From: Plasmodiophora brassicae
Lineage: Eukaryota > Endomyxa > Phytomyxea > Plasmodiophorida > Plasmodiophoridae
Length of the DNA: 64,000 bases
Assembly: GCA_039704465.1 (NCBI GenBank)
Contig: JASFAU010000011.1
Location: forward strand, 744,001 to 808,000
Direction of reading: 5' to 3'
Shown here: in pieces, positions 41,211-52,413 of the stretch
Layout: each line of letters starts with the position of its first letter
How positions within the stretch are numbered: the first letter of the stretch is position 1
The notes under the pieces: generated by a model
What the model was told of the DNA's origin: nothing
The model's input: the letters and a program-made list of their open reading frames with translations, nothing else
Databases searched by the model: none
Position numbers and translations under genes: made by a program

Positions 41211-42410
41211 TTATTCGTAACGACGCTGGTGCTTGACGCGATTGGCGACCACTCTGTCGGCGAGGCGGAAGCCCTCCTTCGACCATGTCCACTTGGAGCG
41301 GACGATTCGGTCGCCGTCGACGCTGACCTCGATCTCCATTTCGGAACCGGATGGCGTCGACTCGACGACGGCGTAATCGATGCTGGCCTGGTCGGGGTCG
41401 ATCTCGGGCATGCGGACGTGCAGACGCTCGATGTAACGGGCGTCGATCGGGTCCTTCTGGTAGACGACGTTCCTGGCGAAGTGCTTCGGCAGGTGAACGT
41501 GCGTTGCGAACAGCGGACAGGACGACAGGCGGATCTCGACGTTGTGCACGTTTGAGTACGTCGACAGGAAGGTCTCAGCGCCGGCGAACGAGACGTAATC
41601 GGCGGACAGGTCCCACGTGCGCGTCCTTCGTCGTGTACCGAACAGCAGGACCTGGCAGTACGATATGAAAAGGCGCCCCGTGTGGCAGGAGTACGACAGG
41701 ACAGCTGGCGCCAGCAGCTTGCATGTCTGCTCTTTACGCGTGGAGACGACCAAACGAACGGAAGATTGTTCAGTCAGCTGAAGAGCGTCGTTTCCCCAAA
41801 CGGCGCCGAGGACGTGACCCTTCGGGAACGGTAGCGCACCCTTGCCGCGAACCGGTGCTTTTAGCAGGGACCGCATCGTCTGGATATTGTCGTGGTCGAC
41901 GACGCTCGGAACGATGTGGAACCCGGGTACCCCAATCAGCGTAACGTCCTGGATCCCACCCATCTTGTCCAGGACGGTGCGAATGCGTTCATTGAGGTCG
42001 CGGGTGTGTCCTCGGGCGTTGTCGAGCGTCAAATGGTGCACGTTCGGTGCCGGTGCCATCAGCTTGGACAATGTGAACCAGGGCGACGAGACGTCTAGGT
42101 GCAAGATGTGGTCGTCGGGCTCCTTGCGCAAGACGATGACCTTGAAGGTGGACGCGGACTTCGTCGGAGATGCGGGTGGGGATCCGGACGACGTCACCGT
42201 GAACCTGCTTGGCGAGTCGAACTGGGGGACCGTGTCCAGCAGGGGGAACTCTGGGGCGACGTTGAACGATCGCCGACGGATATTGGCCTTAGCTCCCGCA
42301 ACAGGGCGCAAGCTGAGCGTAGAGCGCGGTTGCGTTATAAACTTGTCAGCTGCTGTGGCAACGACGGGGTTGCAGATGACCAGAACGAGCAGAATCACCA
42401 GCGTCGTCAT
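41211..42410 (-). CDS. Secreted protein of an unrecognised family, paralogue A, 399 aa
   Basis: Starts with a signal peptide (MTTLVILLVLVICNPVVATA). A low-complexity segment leads to a folded region of about 300 residues: LHLDVSSPWFTL, ERIRTVLDKMGGIQDVTLI, FPKGHVLGAVWGNDALQL, YSCHTGRLFISYCQV, VEIRLSSCPLF, RNVVYQKDPIDA, and a terminal SKWTWSKEGF. The neighbouring gene at 42928 is a clear paralogue across the whole folded region, with conserved cysteines and the GRLFISYC/RRLFISYC core. No catalytic signature seen and no family recognised. The start was placed at the signal peptide although the frame is open far upstream. Confidence 0.7.
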   Translation of the reverse strand: MTTLVILLVLVICNPVVATAADKFITQPRSTLSLRPVAGAKANIRRRSFNVAPEFPLLDTVPQFDSPSRFTVTSSGSPPASPTKSASTFKVIVLRKEPDDHILHLDVSSPWFTLSKLMAPAPNVHHLTLDNARGHTRDLNERIRTVLDKMGGIQDVTLIGVPGFHIVPSVVDHDNIQTMRSLLKAPVRGKGALPFPKGHVLGAVWGNDALQLTEQSSVRLVVSTRKEQTCKLLAPAVLSYSCHTGRLFISYCQVLLFGTRRRTRTWDLSADYVSFAGAETFLSTYSNVHNVEIRLSSCPLFATHVHLPKHFARNVVYQKDPIDARYIERLHVRMPEIDPDQASIDYAVVESTPSGSEMEIEVSVDGDRIVRSKWTWSKEGFRLADRVVANRVKHQRRYE

Positions 42411-42927
42411 GGTGCAGACGCGTGATGGCGGTTCCGACGGTGCTGCGATCAAAACTGCGCAGTGATTGACGCGGCGAACGCGTCCACAAGTTCGCAGTCT
42501 GCTAGTTGCGACAGTGGCGCAGTTGCTGCTCGAATGACTGTCGCAACATTGTGTTTTGCGACAGACGCATTGTTTGACCAGCGCGTCTGGCACGTTGCTC
42601 TGCAGCGCCACTAGCGCCAAACAGATGTTCCTTACGGGCCACGTTCCGGACCCAGCAACAAACGGCGTCCCCCCGGAACGCTTTGGCCGTTTATTGCTCC
42701 TGTGATACATGCGCTCGGTACGAACGGCGATTTTGTTTAGCAATGGACTCCATGACGTCACTAATCCCCACTGGGCTGTCAGGGCACCCACTCAGCACAT
42801 ACCCGGGCGAACGACGCGGTTCCTAATGATGGCACCCTTTTAGGAGTAGCGTGTATTGTATACAAACCGCCTGGGTCAATGGTCACTGAAAACCTCCTAA
42901 TGTTAGGATTTGTGCTGCGCGGGCGCT
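42411..42927. other. Gap between the secreted paralogues
   Basis: Upstream region of paralogue A. Contains an AT-richer stretch (about 42842-42908) but no gene or repeat that I can support. The open frame continuing upstream of paralogue A has no domain. Confidence 0.4.
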
Positions 42928-44484
42928 TCAGGCAGTGGGGCTGTCGGGAAATACTTCATTAGCGAAGTCCAGCCAGAACCTCCCCATGGGCCAGGACTTC
43001 CCAACGGCCCAGGTCCACCTCGAACGGAAGGTTTTCTCGGGACCATTGGCACTGGCGGCGACGCTGACCTGCATCTCCATTGACAAACCGGCTCTGGAAA
43101 ATGTCTGGATGACATAGTCGATCCTGGCAAGTTGAGGATCGATCTCGGTCTTGACGGCCCTCAGTTGGCCGATGACATCCGACCCCATAGCATTAGTCGG
43201 GTTCTTTTGGTATACCCTGTTTATGGCGAAGTGCTTGGTCACGTGCACACCCGACTCGGACAGAGGGCAGTACGACAGGTGAATCTCAATGTCGTGCCGG
43301 TTCGGGTACGTTTTCAGAAATTCTCCCGGATCGCCAAATTCGATTTCAGTGGCGTTCAGCTCCCAATGATGGGTGGTAGGTTGTCCGCCGAAGGTGACAT
43401 GGCAGTACGATATGAACAACCGCCTTGATAGGCAGGAGTAGGTCAGCAGAACGCGTGAGACTGGGTAGCAGAGCGATGTCTGGTATTTGACGTCGACTGA
43501 CGACGCTTGTGTGAGGCGGATAACATCATTGCCCCAAACGTCGCCGACAATGTGCCCCACTGGGATCCTTAACGCGTCCTTGAGGCCAACTGGCGCCATT
43601 AAACGATATATCAGCCTCTGGATATTGGGGTGCCTGATAACGATCGCGACGACGTCAACACCGGGCACATCGATCAATGCAACGTCTTTGACAGCGACAA
43701 GTCTATCCAGGATCGTACGAACTCGCTTGTCCATAAGGTAGAATGGGGTTTCTTGACGAAGTTTACGCCGTTGAACGTTCTCTAAAGTCAGACGATACAC
43801 GCCCATTGTCGACAGCATCAGCACCACCGTTGCCTTTAACGCGAACCAACGCGAAGAGACGTCCATGTGTAGCTCATTAGGCTTGTTGGGCAAGATTGGT
43901 GGCGTGGATGCGGATCCGAGAGATTGACCGGATTTGCGCATGGCGGGCTGGAGTCGCGAGCCGGTGGCCTCGTCCTCGGGCAATATCACATCCACTGAAG
44001 GTAGTGTTAGGATGTCCGACTGACGAGGACCCATTTCGCCTTCTTCACTTGGCATGATCGCGTCCGGAACGAAAGCGGGATGCGTTAGACCAGGCCCGGA
44101 GGCGGGAATACGTGTCGCGAATTGGGATCGCGAGCTGATGACCTGACGGGTCCCGTCCCGCATGAGAGACTTGAGGTTGTTGTTCGACGAACGTCGGCGC
44201 ACCGTCTTCTCCTCACTCGGCATGATCGCGTCTGGGATGAAAGCGGGATGCAACCGGCCAGGGGTGTCGTCGACGGCTTTACGCATAGTGAACTGGGGTC
44301 GCGAGCTGGCGCCCGTCGATGGGAACTTTGCAGCGCTGCCTTGCGAACGATGCACGTTCTCTTCGGGCATGATCGCATTCGGCACGAAAGCCGGGTGCCT
44401 TAAGCCAGGAATGGCGAGGACGACGTCGTCGACGACGACCAGGACAAGCAGAAGCAGCAGCTGCATCCTCGTAGCGGGGCGCAT
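42928..44484 (-). CDS. Secreted protein of an unrecognised family, paralogue B with HPAF repeats, 518 aa
   Basis: Signal peptide MQLLLLLVLVVVDDVVLA (starts at 44484 or 44466). Between it and the folded region lie three copies of a motif HPAF-V/I-P-N/D-AIMP-S/E-E, each after a GLRH/GRLH/GLTH lead-in and followed by a basic/Ser linker, absent from paralogue A. The folded region matches paralogue A: MDVSSRWFAL, VGHIVGDVWGNDVIRL, YSCLSRRLFISYCHV, IEIHLSYCPL, NRVYQKNPTNA, RSRWTWAVGKSW. The repeats could be processing sites or ligand-binding elements; function unknown. Confidence 0.7.
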   Translation of the reverse strand: MRPATRMQLLLLLVLVVVDDVVLAIPGLRHPAFVPNAIMPEENVHRSQGSAAKFPSTGASSRPQFTMRKAVDDTPGRLHPAFIPDAIMPSEEKTVRRRSSNNNLKSLMRDGTRQVISSRSQFATRIPASGPGLTHPAFVPDAIMPSEEGEMGPRQSDILTLPSVDVILPEDEATGSRLQPAMRKSGQSLGSASTPPILPNKPNELHMDVSSRWFALKATVVLMLSTMGVYRLTLENVQRRKLRQETPFYLMDKRVRTILDRLVAVKDVALIDVPGVDVVAIVIRHPNIQRLIYRLMAPVGLKDALRIPVGHIVGDVWGNDVIRLTQASSVDVKYQTSLCYPVSRVLLTYSCLSRRLFISYCHVTFGGQPTTHHWELNATEIEFGDPGEFLKTYPNRHDIEIHLSYCPLSESGVHVTKHFAINRVYQKNPTNAMGSDVIGQLRAVKTEIDPQLARIDYVIQTFSRAGLSMEMQVSVAASANGPEKTFRSRWTWAVGKSWPMGRFWLDFANEVFPDSPTA

Positions 44485-44614
44485 CGGCGCTGATGGTAAA
44501 CCTCCAGACAGCGTTGGCACAACGGATGCAACAGACGGCGTTTGGGAATGCAGCCGCCCGACGGGTGAGGAGGTCAGGGACCACTGGGCACTGGGCACTG
44601 GATCACGAACCTAA

Positions 44615-44676
44615 AATAGTTTGCCGAACAGTGGTGCGAACGAAAATAGTGTGCCGAACAGTGGTGCAAACGGTAC
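44615..44676. repeat. Two-copy 31-bp tandem repeat
   Basis: AAAATAGTTTGCCGAACAGT followed by GGTGCGAACG is repeated with one or two changes immediately downstream (AAAATAGTGTGCCGAACAGT...). Lies upstream of the HPAF-repeat gene. Confidence 0.8.
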
Positions 44677-44840
44677 CCCGAACTCCGGCCGGAGCTGACC
44701 CAACGTGCGTTACGCAGCTGACCGACGCGGTGTGAACCCGTTCCGACAGGCGGACGTTCCTCCCGCGGGCCGCAGTCTACCATGTCTCTGGTACAGCCTT
44801 TCGTCTATGTGAAGAGTTTAGTCAGACAGGCATGAGGCAA

Positions 44841-44982
44841 TGAATCGGACGTGAGTATATGTTGTCCTACCGCATAATACTCTGCAAACCCATGTGGCCA
44901 GTGCCTGAAAATGAATCGGACGTGAGTATATGTTGTCCTACCGCATAATACTCTGCAAACCCATGTGGCCAGTGCCTGAAAT
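44841..44982. repeat. 71-bp tandem duplication
   Basis: The block starting TGAATCGGACGTGAGTATAT and ending CCCATGTGGCCAGTGCCTGA occurs at 44841 and again at 44912, essentially identical. It lies in the 44485-45338 gap, which otherwise holds only unassigned short frames; a minus-strand stretch around 45020-45190 (MLAIGVQVDVGATRTVPD) is protein-like but unplaced. Confidence 0.9.
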
Positions 44983-45338
44983 GAACGCTGGGACTGACTT
45001 CGCCAGCGGGCGGCACAGGCATTCAACGCGACGAAAGTCTTCGTCAGGTTCGAGACGGAATGTTCCTTCATTCCCAAGCCCACACCGCGTGGATCTGACC
45101 CGTCAGGTACTGTGCGGGTGGCGCCGACATCAACCTGAACTCCAATCGCCAACATGGATTCGACAAGAACAAACTTGGTCTTGGCACGGCCTGGGCTGAA
45201 CGTGGGAATGCCCTCATGCAGGCAACATCTTTATTCCGATGTGTCCAGCCTGATGGCCGATTCCTGAATGATGTGCGAGAAAATTGCTGCCTGGTACAGG
45301 TTAACCGTGCCTATACGTGTTTGCATATTCCCATTATT

Positions 45339-46175
45339 CTACATTACAGGCTGCACGAGCAGCTCCTCTTTTATCTTGGATCGGACCCGGTCCATTCGGT
45401 CAGGTCTGATACGGTCGATACGACGGCGAAGGGCAACCCGCCTAGCGAATTCACAGACGAACACACCACAGTCATCGCCGTTCATCTGGGTCGGTACGGC
45501 GCAGTGCCACGGCCGGGTCGACCATGGGCGTTTGTCGCCCATTCGGGCCGCCATCTCACTTCGCATGTACCTCGCCAGGACAAAGACCTCCTTGGGCAAT
45601 GCCTGACCCGGTAACGAATCCAGCGCCGATATAGCATGTTCGGATATATCCACGACGGCAAGTACCCAATGCATGCGAGACGGGACGTGAATTGGGACGA
45701 GTGCAATGTCGACGGCGTTCCAGTCAACGCGTCTTGTCCAGCGATGTCGGTTCGGTGCGCGCCAACGTTCCGTGATAGACGCCAGCAGGAAACTGGAGAT
45801 GGCGACGATGCGATGGGAGGACTTCTTCGCGCATAGGTACAGATAAGCGTTGACGATCCCGTCGGGGATCCATTGCCCGGGCGACAGGACGCGGCGAATC
45901 ACCTTCACCGGAATGTCATCGTTGTTGACACGAACGACGGCGCTGGATTTTAGACGACGAAGTTGGTGCCCATCGTTACCCTTGCCGGGAACGTCGGCAG
46001 TCGGATGCGGACGGCGAAGTTGTTGACGATCCTTCGTTTTGACGCGAATGGCGACGCCCGGTAGTGGCCGATTGCGATCATGTTGCCCATCCCGAGCCTG
46101 TCGAAATTTCCGGGGGCACACCTTTCTCAACGCTCTGACAGCAAGATCCACCTTCGGCCTACCATGCTTGGCCAT
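45339..46175 (-). CDS. Ulp1/SENP-type (C48) cysteine peptidase, 278 aa
   Basis: SUMO/NEDD8-type deconjugating proteases of clan CE. Single exon. The catalytic domain shows QWIPDGIVNAYLYLC, VDIALVPIHVPSRMHWVLAVVD (catalytic His before Trp), ALDSLPG (catalytic Asp) and the QMNGDDCGVFVCEFARR block with oxyanion Gln and nucleophile Cys, so all four residues are in place. A basic N-terminal 100 residues precede it. The domain ends shortly after the Cys box, as in stand-alone Ulp proteases. Ulp1-like domains are also found in mobile elements, but no transposase is nearby. Confidence 0.85.
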   Translation of the reverse strand: MAKHGRPKVDLAVRALRKVCPRKFRQARDGQHDRNRPLPGVAIRVKTKDRQQLRRPHPTADVPGKGNDGHQLRRLKSSAVVRVNNDDIPVKVIRRVLSPGQWIPDGIVNAYLYLCAKKSSHRIVAISSFLLASITERWRAPNRHRWTRRVDWNAVDIALVPIHVPSRMHWVLAVVDISEHAISALDSLPGQALPKEVFVLARYMRSEMAARMGDKRPWSTRPWHCAVPTQMNGDDCGVFVCEFARRVALRRRIDRIRPDRMDRVRSKIKEELLVQPVM

Positions 46176-46684
46176 TGGGCAGCGAACGCAGCAGCCAGTC
46201 AGGCCGAGGGGTATTCCCGAGCGGCAATCGACTCGTGTCGCACTCCGTGGCGGACATCCATGACGGGGACGACTAAGTTCTGGCTGCGGGCGGCAGCCTG
46301 GCGACGGCATGGGCGGATGTGATGACGTGTACAATATACAGATGGTACCCAATTACCTGCCTGGACTGCTGGGCATGGTCTCCCTCCCTTGCGGATGGCG
46401 AACTGTTCACAGATCCGCGTCGGTCTTGCCCGGGCAAACTGCGTCGTCTCGCGTCCGGGCGCTGCGCAGCAGGCGAGTCACGTGGCGCCCGGTGCACGTC
46501 TTGGCCTACGTGACAAGCGACGGGTTCCCAGTTTGGGCGCCGACCGCCCGGTGACTTGTGGGCGCAGTGCGAGGCAGTGACGGCGCCGGCGAGTTTTTGG
46601 ATCCTTCGGGGGGCGGGGCGGTGGTTTTTGTATCATTCAACGTTCGGGGTTGGGCGTCTTGTTGGCGACCTTTGGGGGGAGAGG
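46176..46684. promoter_or_regulatory. Divergent intergenic region, Ulp1 / aconitase
   Basis: A 509-bp gap between divergent starts. A GTACAATATACAGATGG sequence near 46328 is the only AT-rich stretch. No gene or RNA recognised. Confidence 0.35.
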
Positions 46685-49606
46685 ATGTTAGTTCGTCGCC
46701 TGCGGCTCCTGTCCGGGCATGCGGTACAGATCGAGGACGAGTCGCCCCGACCGGGGGATCGTTGCTGACGTATGCATGGGTAGGGCCTGTCGCGCCGGGC
46801 GCTGTCGGTGGCGCTGAGCCAGTTCGAGCCGCACACGTCGCTGGAAGACACGTACCAGAAGATGGCGGATCGTCTTGAGGTCGTCCAGCAGCATCTGAAG
46901 CAGCCGCTGACGCTGGCAGAGAAGATCGTGTACGGGCACCTGGATGAACCTGAGACGGCCGGCGAGATCGTACGCGGCAAATCGTACTTGCGCTTGCGAC
47001 CAGGTGGGTGCCGTTTCCGATCGTTCAGAGGGATTTCTCGTGTGATAATGCGATATATTGCAGACCGAGTGGCCATGCAGGATGCAACGGCGCAAATGGC
47101 CGTCCTTCAGTTCATGTCAAGTGGCTTGCCGAAGACCCGCGTGCCGTCGACGATCCACTGTGACCACTTGATTGAGGCGCAGGTTCGTTCCGCCTTCGGA
47201 ACTCCCTGCGTCAGCGTCCCGTCAATTAACTCATGGGCAAATGCCACCATAGATTGAAGGAAAGGCCGATCTGGCTCGAGCAAAGTCGCAGAACAAGGAA
47301 GTGTACGACTTCCTGGGTACGGCGTCGGCGAAATTCGGCATCGGATTCTGGCGCCCTGGTTCCGGTATCATTCACCAGATTCTGCTGGAGAACTATGCAT
47401 TCCCTGGTTGGCCTCCCCGATGGTTGCAGGATCTCCGACGCTAACATTCCCACGCCCTGTCTCTCTCTAGGCCTTCTGATGATCGGGACGGATTCGCATA
47501 CTCCTAATGCTGGTGGTCTGGGCGCGTGTGCCATTGGCGTCGGTGGGGCAGATGCCGTTGATGTCATGGCCGGATTGCCATGGGAGCTGAAGGCTCCCAA
47601 GGTGATCGGTGTCCACCTCACGGGGAAGTTGAATGGGTGGACGGCGCCGAAGGACGTTATCCTGAAAGTCGCCGGTATCCTGACTGTCAAGGGCGGCACA
47701 GGCGCGATCGTTGAGTACTTCGGCGAGGGCGTGCAGTCCATCTCGTGTACCGGCCAGGGGACCATCTGCAACATGGGCGCGGAAATCGGTGCCACTACGT
47801 CCGTGTTCCCGTTTAACGAGCGCCACCTGGCGTATCTTCAGAGCACCGGCCGGGAGGAGATGGCATCCCTGGCAGAAAAGTACTCGTCCATTCTGGTCCC
47901 TGACGAGGGTGCCAAGTACGACCAGGTTATTGAAATCGATTTGAGCACTCTGCAGCCGCACCTCAACGGTTGGTACGTCGTCGAGTCGTGTGGCCGTGTT
48001 GTCTGACGTGAAGATGGCAGGTCCGTTTACCCCTGACTTGGCGCATCCTATCGATGAATTCAAGTCGTCGGTAAAGAAGAACGGATGGCCAGAGAAGCTT
48101 AGTGTCGCACTGATCGGCTCGTGCACGAACTCGTCGTACGAAGACATGTCGCGCGCTGCGTCTATCGCGCAGCAAGCGCTAGATCATGGCCTCAAGGTTT
48201 ATATTCGGAGTGTTGCCCGCAGCAACGTCTGCTCATAGATCCGTTTCAGGTGGCCGTTCCCTTCAACATTACGCCTGGTTCCGAGATGGTCCGTGCTACG
48301 ATCGCCCGCGATGGTCAGATGTCCGTTCTTCAGGTAGGTTCAGACCTGGTGCACTTAATCGTAAGGCGAGTGTAACACGTGTGCTGTACGAATTGCAGGA
48401 AGTCGGAGGCACTGTGTTAGCAAACGCATGCGGACCGTGCATTGGGCAATGGGACCGGAAGGATGTCAAGAAGGGCGAAAAGAACTCCATCGTTACTTCT
48501 TTCAACCGGAACTTCACCTCGCGTAACGACGGGAACCCCGCCACGCATGCCTTCGTCGCTTCACCTGACATTGTGACGGCAATGGCAATCGCTGGAAGTC
48601 TGTCGTTCAATCCGATCACGGACACGCTCAAGGATGCTTCCGGCAATGCATTCAAATTCTCTCCGCCGACGGGCTCCGATTTGCCACAAAGCGGGTTTGA
48701 CGCCGGTGAGGAAACGTTCCAGAAGCCGCCTGCGGATGGCTCGAAAGTCCAAGTTGTTGTTGATCCCAAATCGGATCGATTGCAACTGCTCAAGCCGTTC
48801 GCGCCCTGGAACGGAAAGGACATCAAAGGTCAATTTCATCGTGCGGTTGTGGATCGGCGTCTAATGCGACCTGTGTACAGACGCCCGAGTGCTCATCAAG
48901 GCTCGCGGGAAATGCACGACCGACCACATTTCGATGGCAGGCCCTTGGTTGAAATACCGCGGTCATTTGGACAACATCAGCAACAACTGCCTGATTGGTG
49001 CCGTCAACGACGACAACGGCGAAATCAACAAAGTTCGCAACCATGCTGTTGAAGGCAAGGAAGTGTACGACAGTGTCCCAACTGTTGCCCGGGCGATGAA
49101 GGCGAAAGGCATCGACTGGGTTGTAATTGGAGACGAGAACTACGGTACCTGCCTACTCTGTTGCTTGGCTAACTATACCGCTGATGGGACTGTTCTTGCA
49201 GGTGAGGGCAGCTCCCGTGAGCATGCTGCGTTGGAGCCGCGATTCCTCGGCGGCCGCGCCGTTATCGTTAAGTCGTTCGCCCGTATTCATGAAACCAACT
49301 TGAAGAAGCAGGTCCGGGGATATATTAATGGTCCTATATGCACTGCATTTCTAACCTTTCGTCAACTACTAGGGCATGCTTCCATTAACGTTTGCGGATC
49401 CCGCTGATTATGATCGAATTTCTGGCACCGACAAGATCTCCATCCTTGGTCTGGCAAACTTCAAGCCGGGAGTCCCCCTCGATGTCGCCGTGAAGAAGGC
49501 TGACGGAACGGAGTTTAAGTTCAAGGTCAACCATACGTTCAACGAAGGCCAGATTGAATGGTTCAAAGCAGGATCGGCTTTAAATTTGATGGGCAAGTCC
49601 AAATAA
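46685..49606 (+). CDS. ACO2: Mitochondrial aconitate hydratase, 775 aa
   Basis: Interconverts citrate and isocitrate in the TCA cycle using a [4Fe-4S] cluster. Eleven exons close exactly: 46685-46723, 46784-47003, 47064-47182, 47253-47406, 47471-47968, 48021-48196, 48250-48333, 48399-48828, 48881-49144, 49202-49311, 49373-49606. Exon 1 plus the start of exon 2 ([23 protein letters not shown]) is a mitochondrial transit peptide. Landmarks: [43 protein letters not shown] and [10 protein letters not shown] (cluster cysteines), [25 protein letters not shown] with the catalytic Ser/Arg region, [13 protein letters not shown]. Exons use more T- and A-ending codons (GGT, ATT, GTT) than flanking genes, perhaps an expression-linked preference. 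Confidence 0.97.
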
Positions 49607-49858
49607 TCGCGGTTCGCACTGGACCCGTGCCAAGGTACAGCCCATTGGGTCTGACTAAATAAACCGCAGCCGGCGTGTGCTGCAAGCGGCCAGCTCTTCT
49701 ACGGTAGGTAGGTATTGTAGTTGGAGCCGAGAGTCGAGCGGGTTATCACCTTGATGGTAACGACTGGTAGATGTGGAGCTATCTGGTGGCCGTCAATGCG
49801 TGCATTATCGCCCATGTATCGTACGACCCCAGTACCTCAACCAATCGAGATCGGGACG

Positions 49859-50132
49859 CTAATTAAAGTTGTCGTTCGCATTTCTTCTAGATATGCTATC
49901 GGCCTGCTGACGCCCCCTCCTTTGTGCACTCGTTGCCGTCTGAAGCCATCGCGTCACCGGACGCTCACGGCGGTGGACGTAGCGCATCCTCGCTCTTCCC
50001 ATCACTTCAGCTTGCTCGTCCTGGTACGATCGTTTTGAAAGGGGCGATCACAAAGAACGTTCCTCCGACACCAAAAATCGCTTCCGCCAGGTGTTCGCTC
50101 GTTTCACGATTTGACGCTGGCTGAATGTACAC
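49859..50132 (-). CDS. Possible small single-TM protein fragment
   Basis: Two plausible exons (to 50132, and 49940-49859) join across a GTACCA...TTCAG intron. The first encodes NRETSEHLAEAIFGVGGTFF with VIAPFKTI, one hydrophobic helix; the second is a short Arg/Asn-rich tail. No ATG exon was located upstream and no family is recognised, so the model is incomplete. The rest of 49607-50433 holds nothing I can support. Confidence 0.28.
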
Positions 50133-50433
50133 GTAGAAAGCGAACGACTACAATCCGTCGAGCGTCAGTACTCGACGGTACACAGCAGCTGCTCGACGGT
50201 ACACAGCTACTTGCAGCTGTTATCGCATAATCCGTATAATGGAGAAGGGCGCTCTTCTCGGGCTGCCGTGGGTTGAACATCTGTTCCGCGCATCTTGTTC
50301 ATCTGTACGGATCGCACGCATCATCACAGATCATGCGTAGCATGTGGGGTGGCGACAAGGTCCAGGCGATCGAGAAAAAACGGCGCCTTTGACGCGATAT
50401 CTGCACTTCGTGAGGAACAGCAAAAGTACAAAA

Positions 50434-50505
50434 GGGCCGCTCCGCGAATCGAACGCGGGACCTCTCGGACCCAAACCGAGAATTATGCCACTAAACTAAG
50501 CGGCC
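50434..50505 (-). tRNA. tRNA-Pro (anticodon TGG)
   Basis: A full cloverleaf reads on the minus strand: acceptor stem GGCCGCT pairing with AGCGGCC, D-arm region TAGTTTAGTGGCATAATTC, anticodon stem CTCGG/CCGAG around loop TTTGGGT (anticodon TGG), and T-arm CCGCG-TTCGATT-CGCGG. There is no intron. A TTTT run follows directly, consistent with Pol III termination. The A and B boxes are embedded normally. Confidence 0.93.
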
Positions 50506-51176
50506 GAGACACCTCTGTATTCGACAGATGCTCTTAAAGAACTTTAATCCCAAGCTGTCAAGCACTGTATGATACACGTTCTTGTACAGCGATTTGAAAC
50601 ATTGGCCATTACACTGCCGCAATGATGCTTAACCGACGGGGTTACGTTCCTACAACACCGACGACGACCGTTCGTCGCCGGTGGCCAGCGCAGCAGCAAC
50701 GAGTGGGTGACTCTGTGGCCGTGTATTAAGTGCCTGGCGAACAACGTAATTAAGAAGTACGCGACAGAGCGGAAGGGACAGCGTCGTCTGTCTCGGCAGA
50801 TGACCGTACGGTCGGGGCCCGTTCGAGTGACGAAGGCGTCGTCACAGTGGCGCACCTGGGCCATCTGGGCACTGCAGCGATCCGTGCAGGGCCGGCCCGG
50901 CCCGGCCTGGAAGCATTCGATCGCAGTACCTCCTCTGGCATCGCGTCTGCTGCCGACAATTGCCCACGGGACCGCCATGCGGGCCGGCACGTGACCGGAC
51001 GGCGCCAGACTGGTGGTCGTCGGATCGGTGCCTCGAATGAGACGCCTACCCGTTTCTCAACGTAGGCGACATCAGCAGGGCCGATGTGAAGTCGGGGGAT
51101 CCGTCATGTGCCAACAACGCTGGTCGACTCGACGTTTCGCGCCCCGCGCATTCGTACAGGTTCAACCAAAGTGATC
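50506..51176. other. Intergenic, no supported gene
   Basis: Holds open frames on both strands (for example plus 50707-50994 and minus 50544-50990) with no recognised domain. A GC-rich self-complementary GGGCCGGCCCGGCCC run lies near 50890-50908. Confidence 0.35.
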
Positions 51177-52413
51177 CTATAGTTCATATAGGGACCGAGA
51201 CGATGGCGGCGGTGCCGACGACGAGGACCCGCCCTGCCCGGTCAGGTATGTCCACGTGCTCGTAGTCCTGCCCCATACCGCCCCTGCGTACTGGACCGCG
51301 CTTCGAACAGCCCGGTTGCGTTGTTCAGGTGGCCAGTCCGCCGGCCCATCCGCTTGCCCCGTGCCCTCCTCGACCGTGCACGTGTACACGGCGAACACCG
51401 GCTTGTGATCGCTACAGCTGAACAACGGAACGGACGAATAGCGTCGACACTCGGCGGGGGGCGACAGGGACCCCGCCCTGGGACGATAAAGGACACGATC
51501 ACAGTACGAGGGAACTCGATCGACAACAAACTGGCCATCCGCGAACTTATACGTCGGCAGGAACGTGACCTCGGGTTCAACGAACCCCTTGCTCAGAGGG
51601 CCGGAACGCGTCGTCAGCAGCAATTCGTCGGCCTCGAGCAGCTTGGCCACGGGAGAGTCGCCGCTAGCGACGCGTAGAACGGCGCCCCTGGTCGTCAGCA
51701 GCCGGTAGTTCAGGTCGCCGAGAACGAAGCAGTGGTCATGGGCACTGATGGGGACCGCCGACCCGTTCGGACTCGCGAACGACGTCTGCTCGAACGCGTC
51801 GGAGAACTGTTTGTCGCGAATGTCCCGCGCGCCTTCGTTGGCTGCCAGGTGGCACGACACGAAGCAGAACGTTTGCCCTGGGACGAACAACGTCACGGGG
51901 GGAGGGGACCTCTGACTACCTGGACAAACGACAGGACGTACCGCGGAAGGCAAACCGGACCGAGATGGCGCCCTTCTGCCCCAGGCCGGCCAGCGGGCCA
52001 ACGCCATAGACTCTGGTCGCCAATTCCCGGATCTCGTCACGGATGCTGTCCCGAACGTACACGTCGATGGCCATCGCGCCGAACTCGTTGCAGATCAGGC
52101 GCGAGTACCCGGCCGGTAAGTTCCCCTGGATGCGTGCGTGCGTTCGTCAGCGCGATCATCCGGGGGGCGGCGGCGGCGCCCGGTCTCCCACCTGGAGGAC
52201 GGGGGCGATCAGCGCCGAATACTGGTCGGACGGCCCCGACTCGGCCAGCAACGACGTGACGGCCAGCGCCGGCAGCTCCTGCAGGCCGAACACGTACAGG
52301 TCGGCGTCGGCGTCATCGACGATCCATTGGCGGGCGGCGCCGTCCGGCACCACGATCGGCTTGCCGTTGAGGTTCCAGGTCCCCAGCCAGGTCGTCAGCG
52401 TCCGCGTGGCCAT
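51177..52413 (-). CDS. Second inositol polyphosphate 5-phosphatase, single domain, about 382 aa
   Basis: Starts almost at the catalytic core: LGTWNLNGKP, VFGLQELPA, GAMAIDVYVRD, GQKGAI, FVSCHLAANEG, VLGDLNYRL, TFLPTYKF, SYCDRVLYR and SDHKPVFAVY, all standard motifs of the family. Exons are 52192-52413, 51942-52125 and 51177-51919. The last junction requires either a 22-bp intron at 51920-51941 or a 49-bp intron whose donor lies earlier, at GTCCGG; both restore the frame and differ by about nine residues. Unlike the gene at 17259 it has no PH or ASH module. The C-terminal 60 residues are unstructured. Confidence 0.85.

Noticed and set aside
46558..46878. Gly/Val-rich frame overlapping the aconitase start
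   Set aside because: The aconitase transit-peptide exon and its intron explain this stretch.
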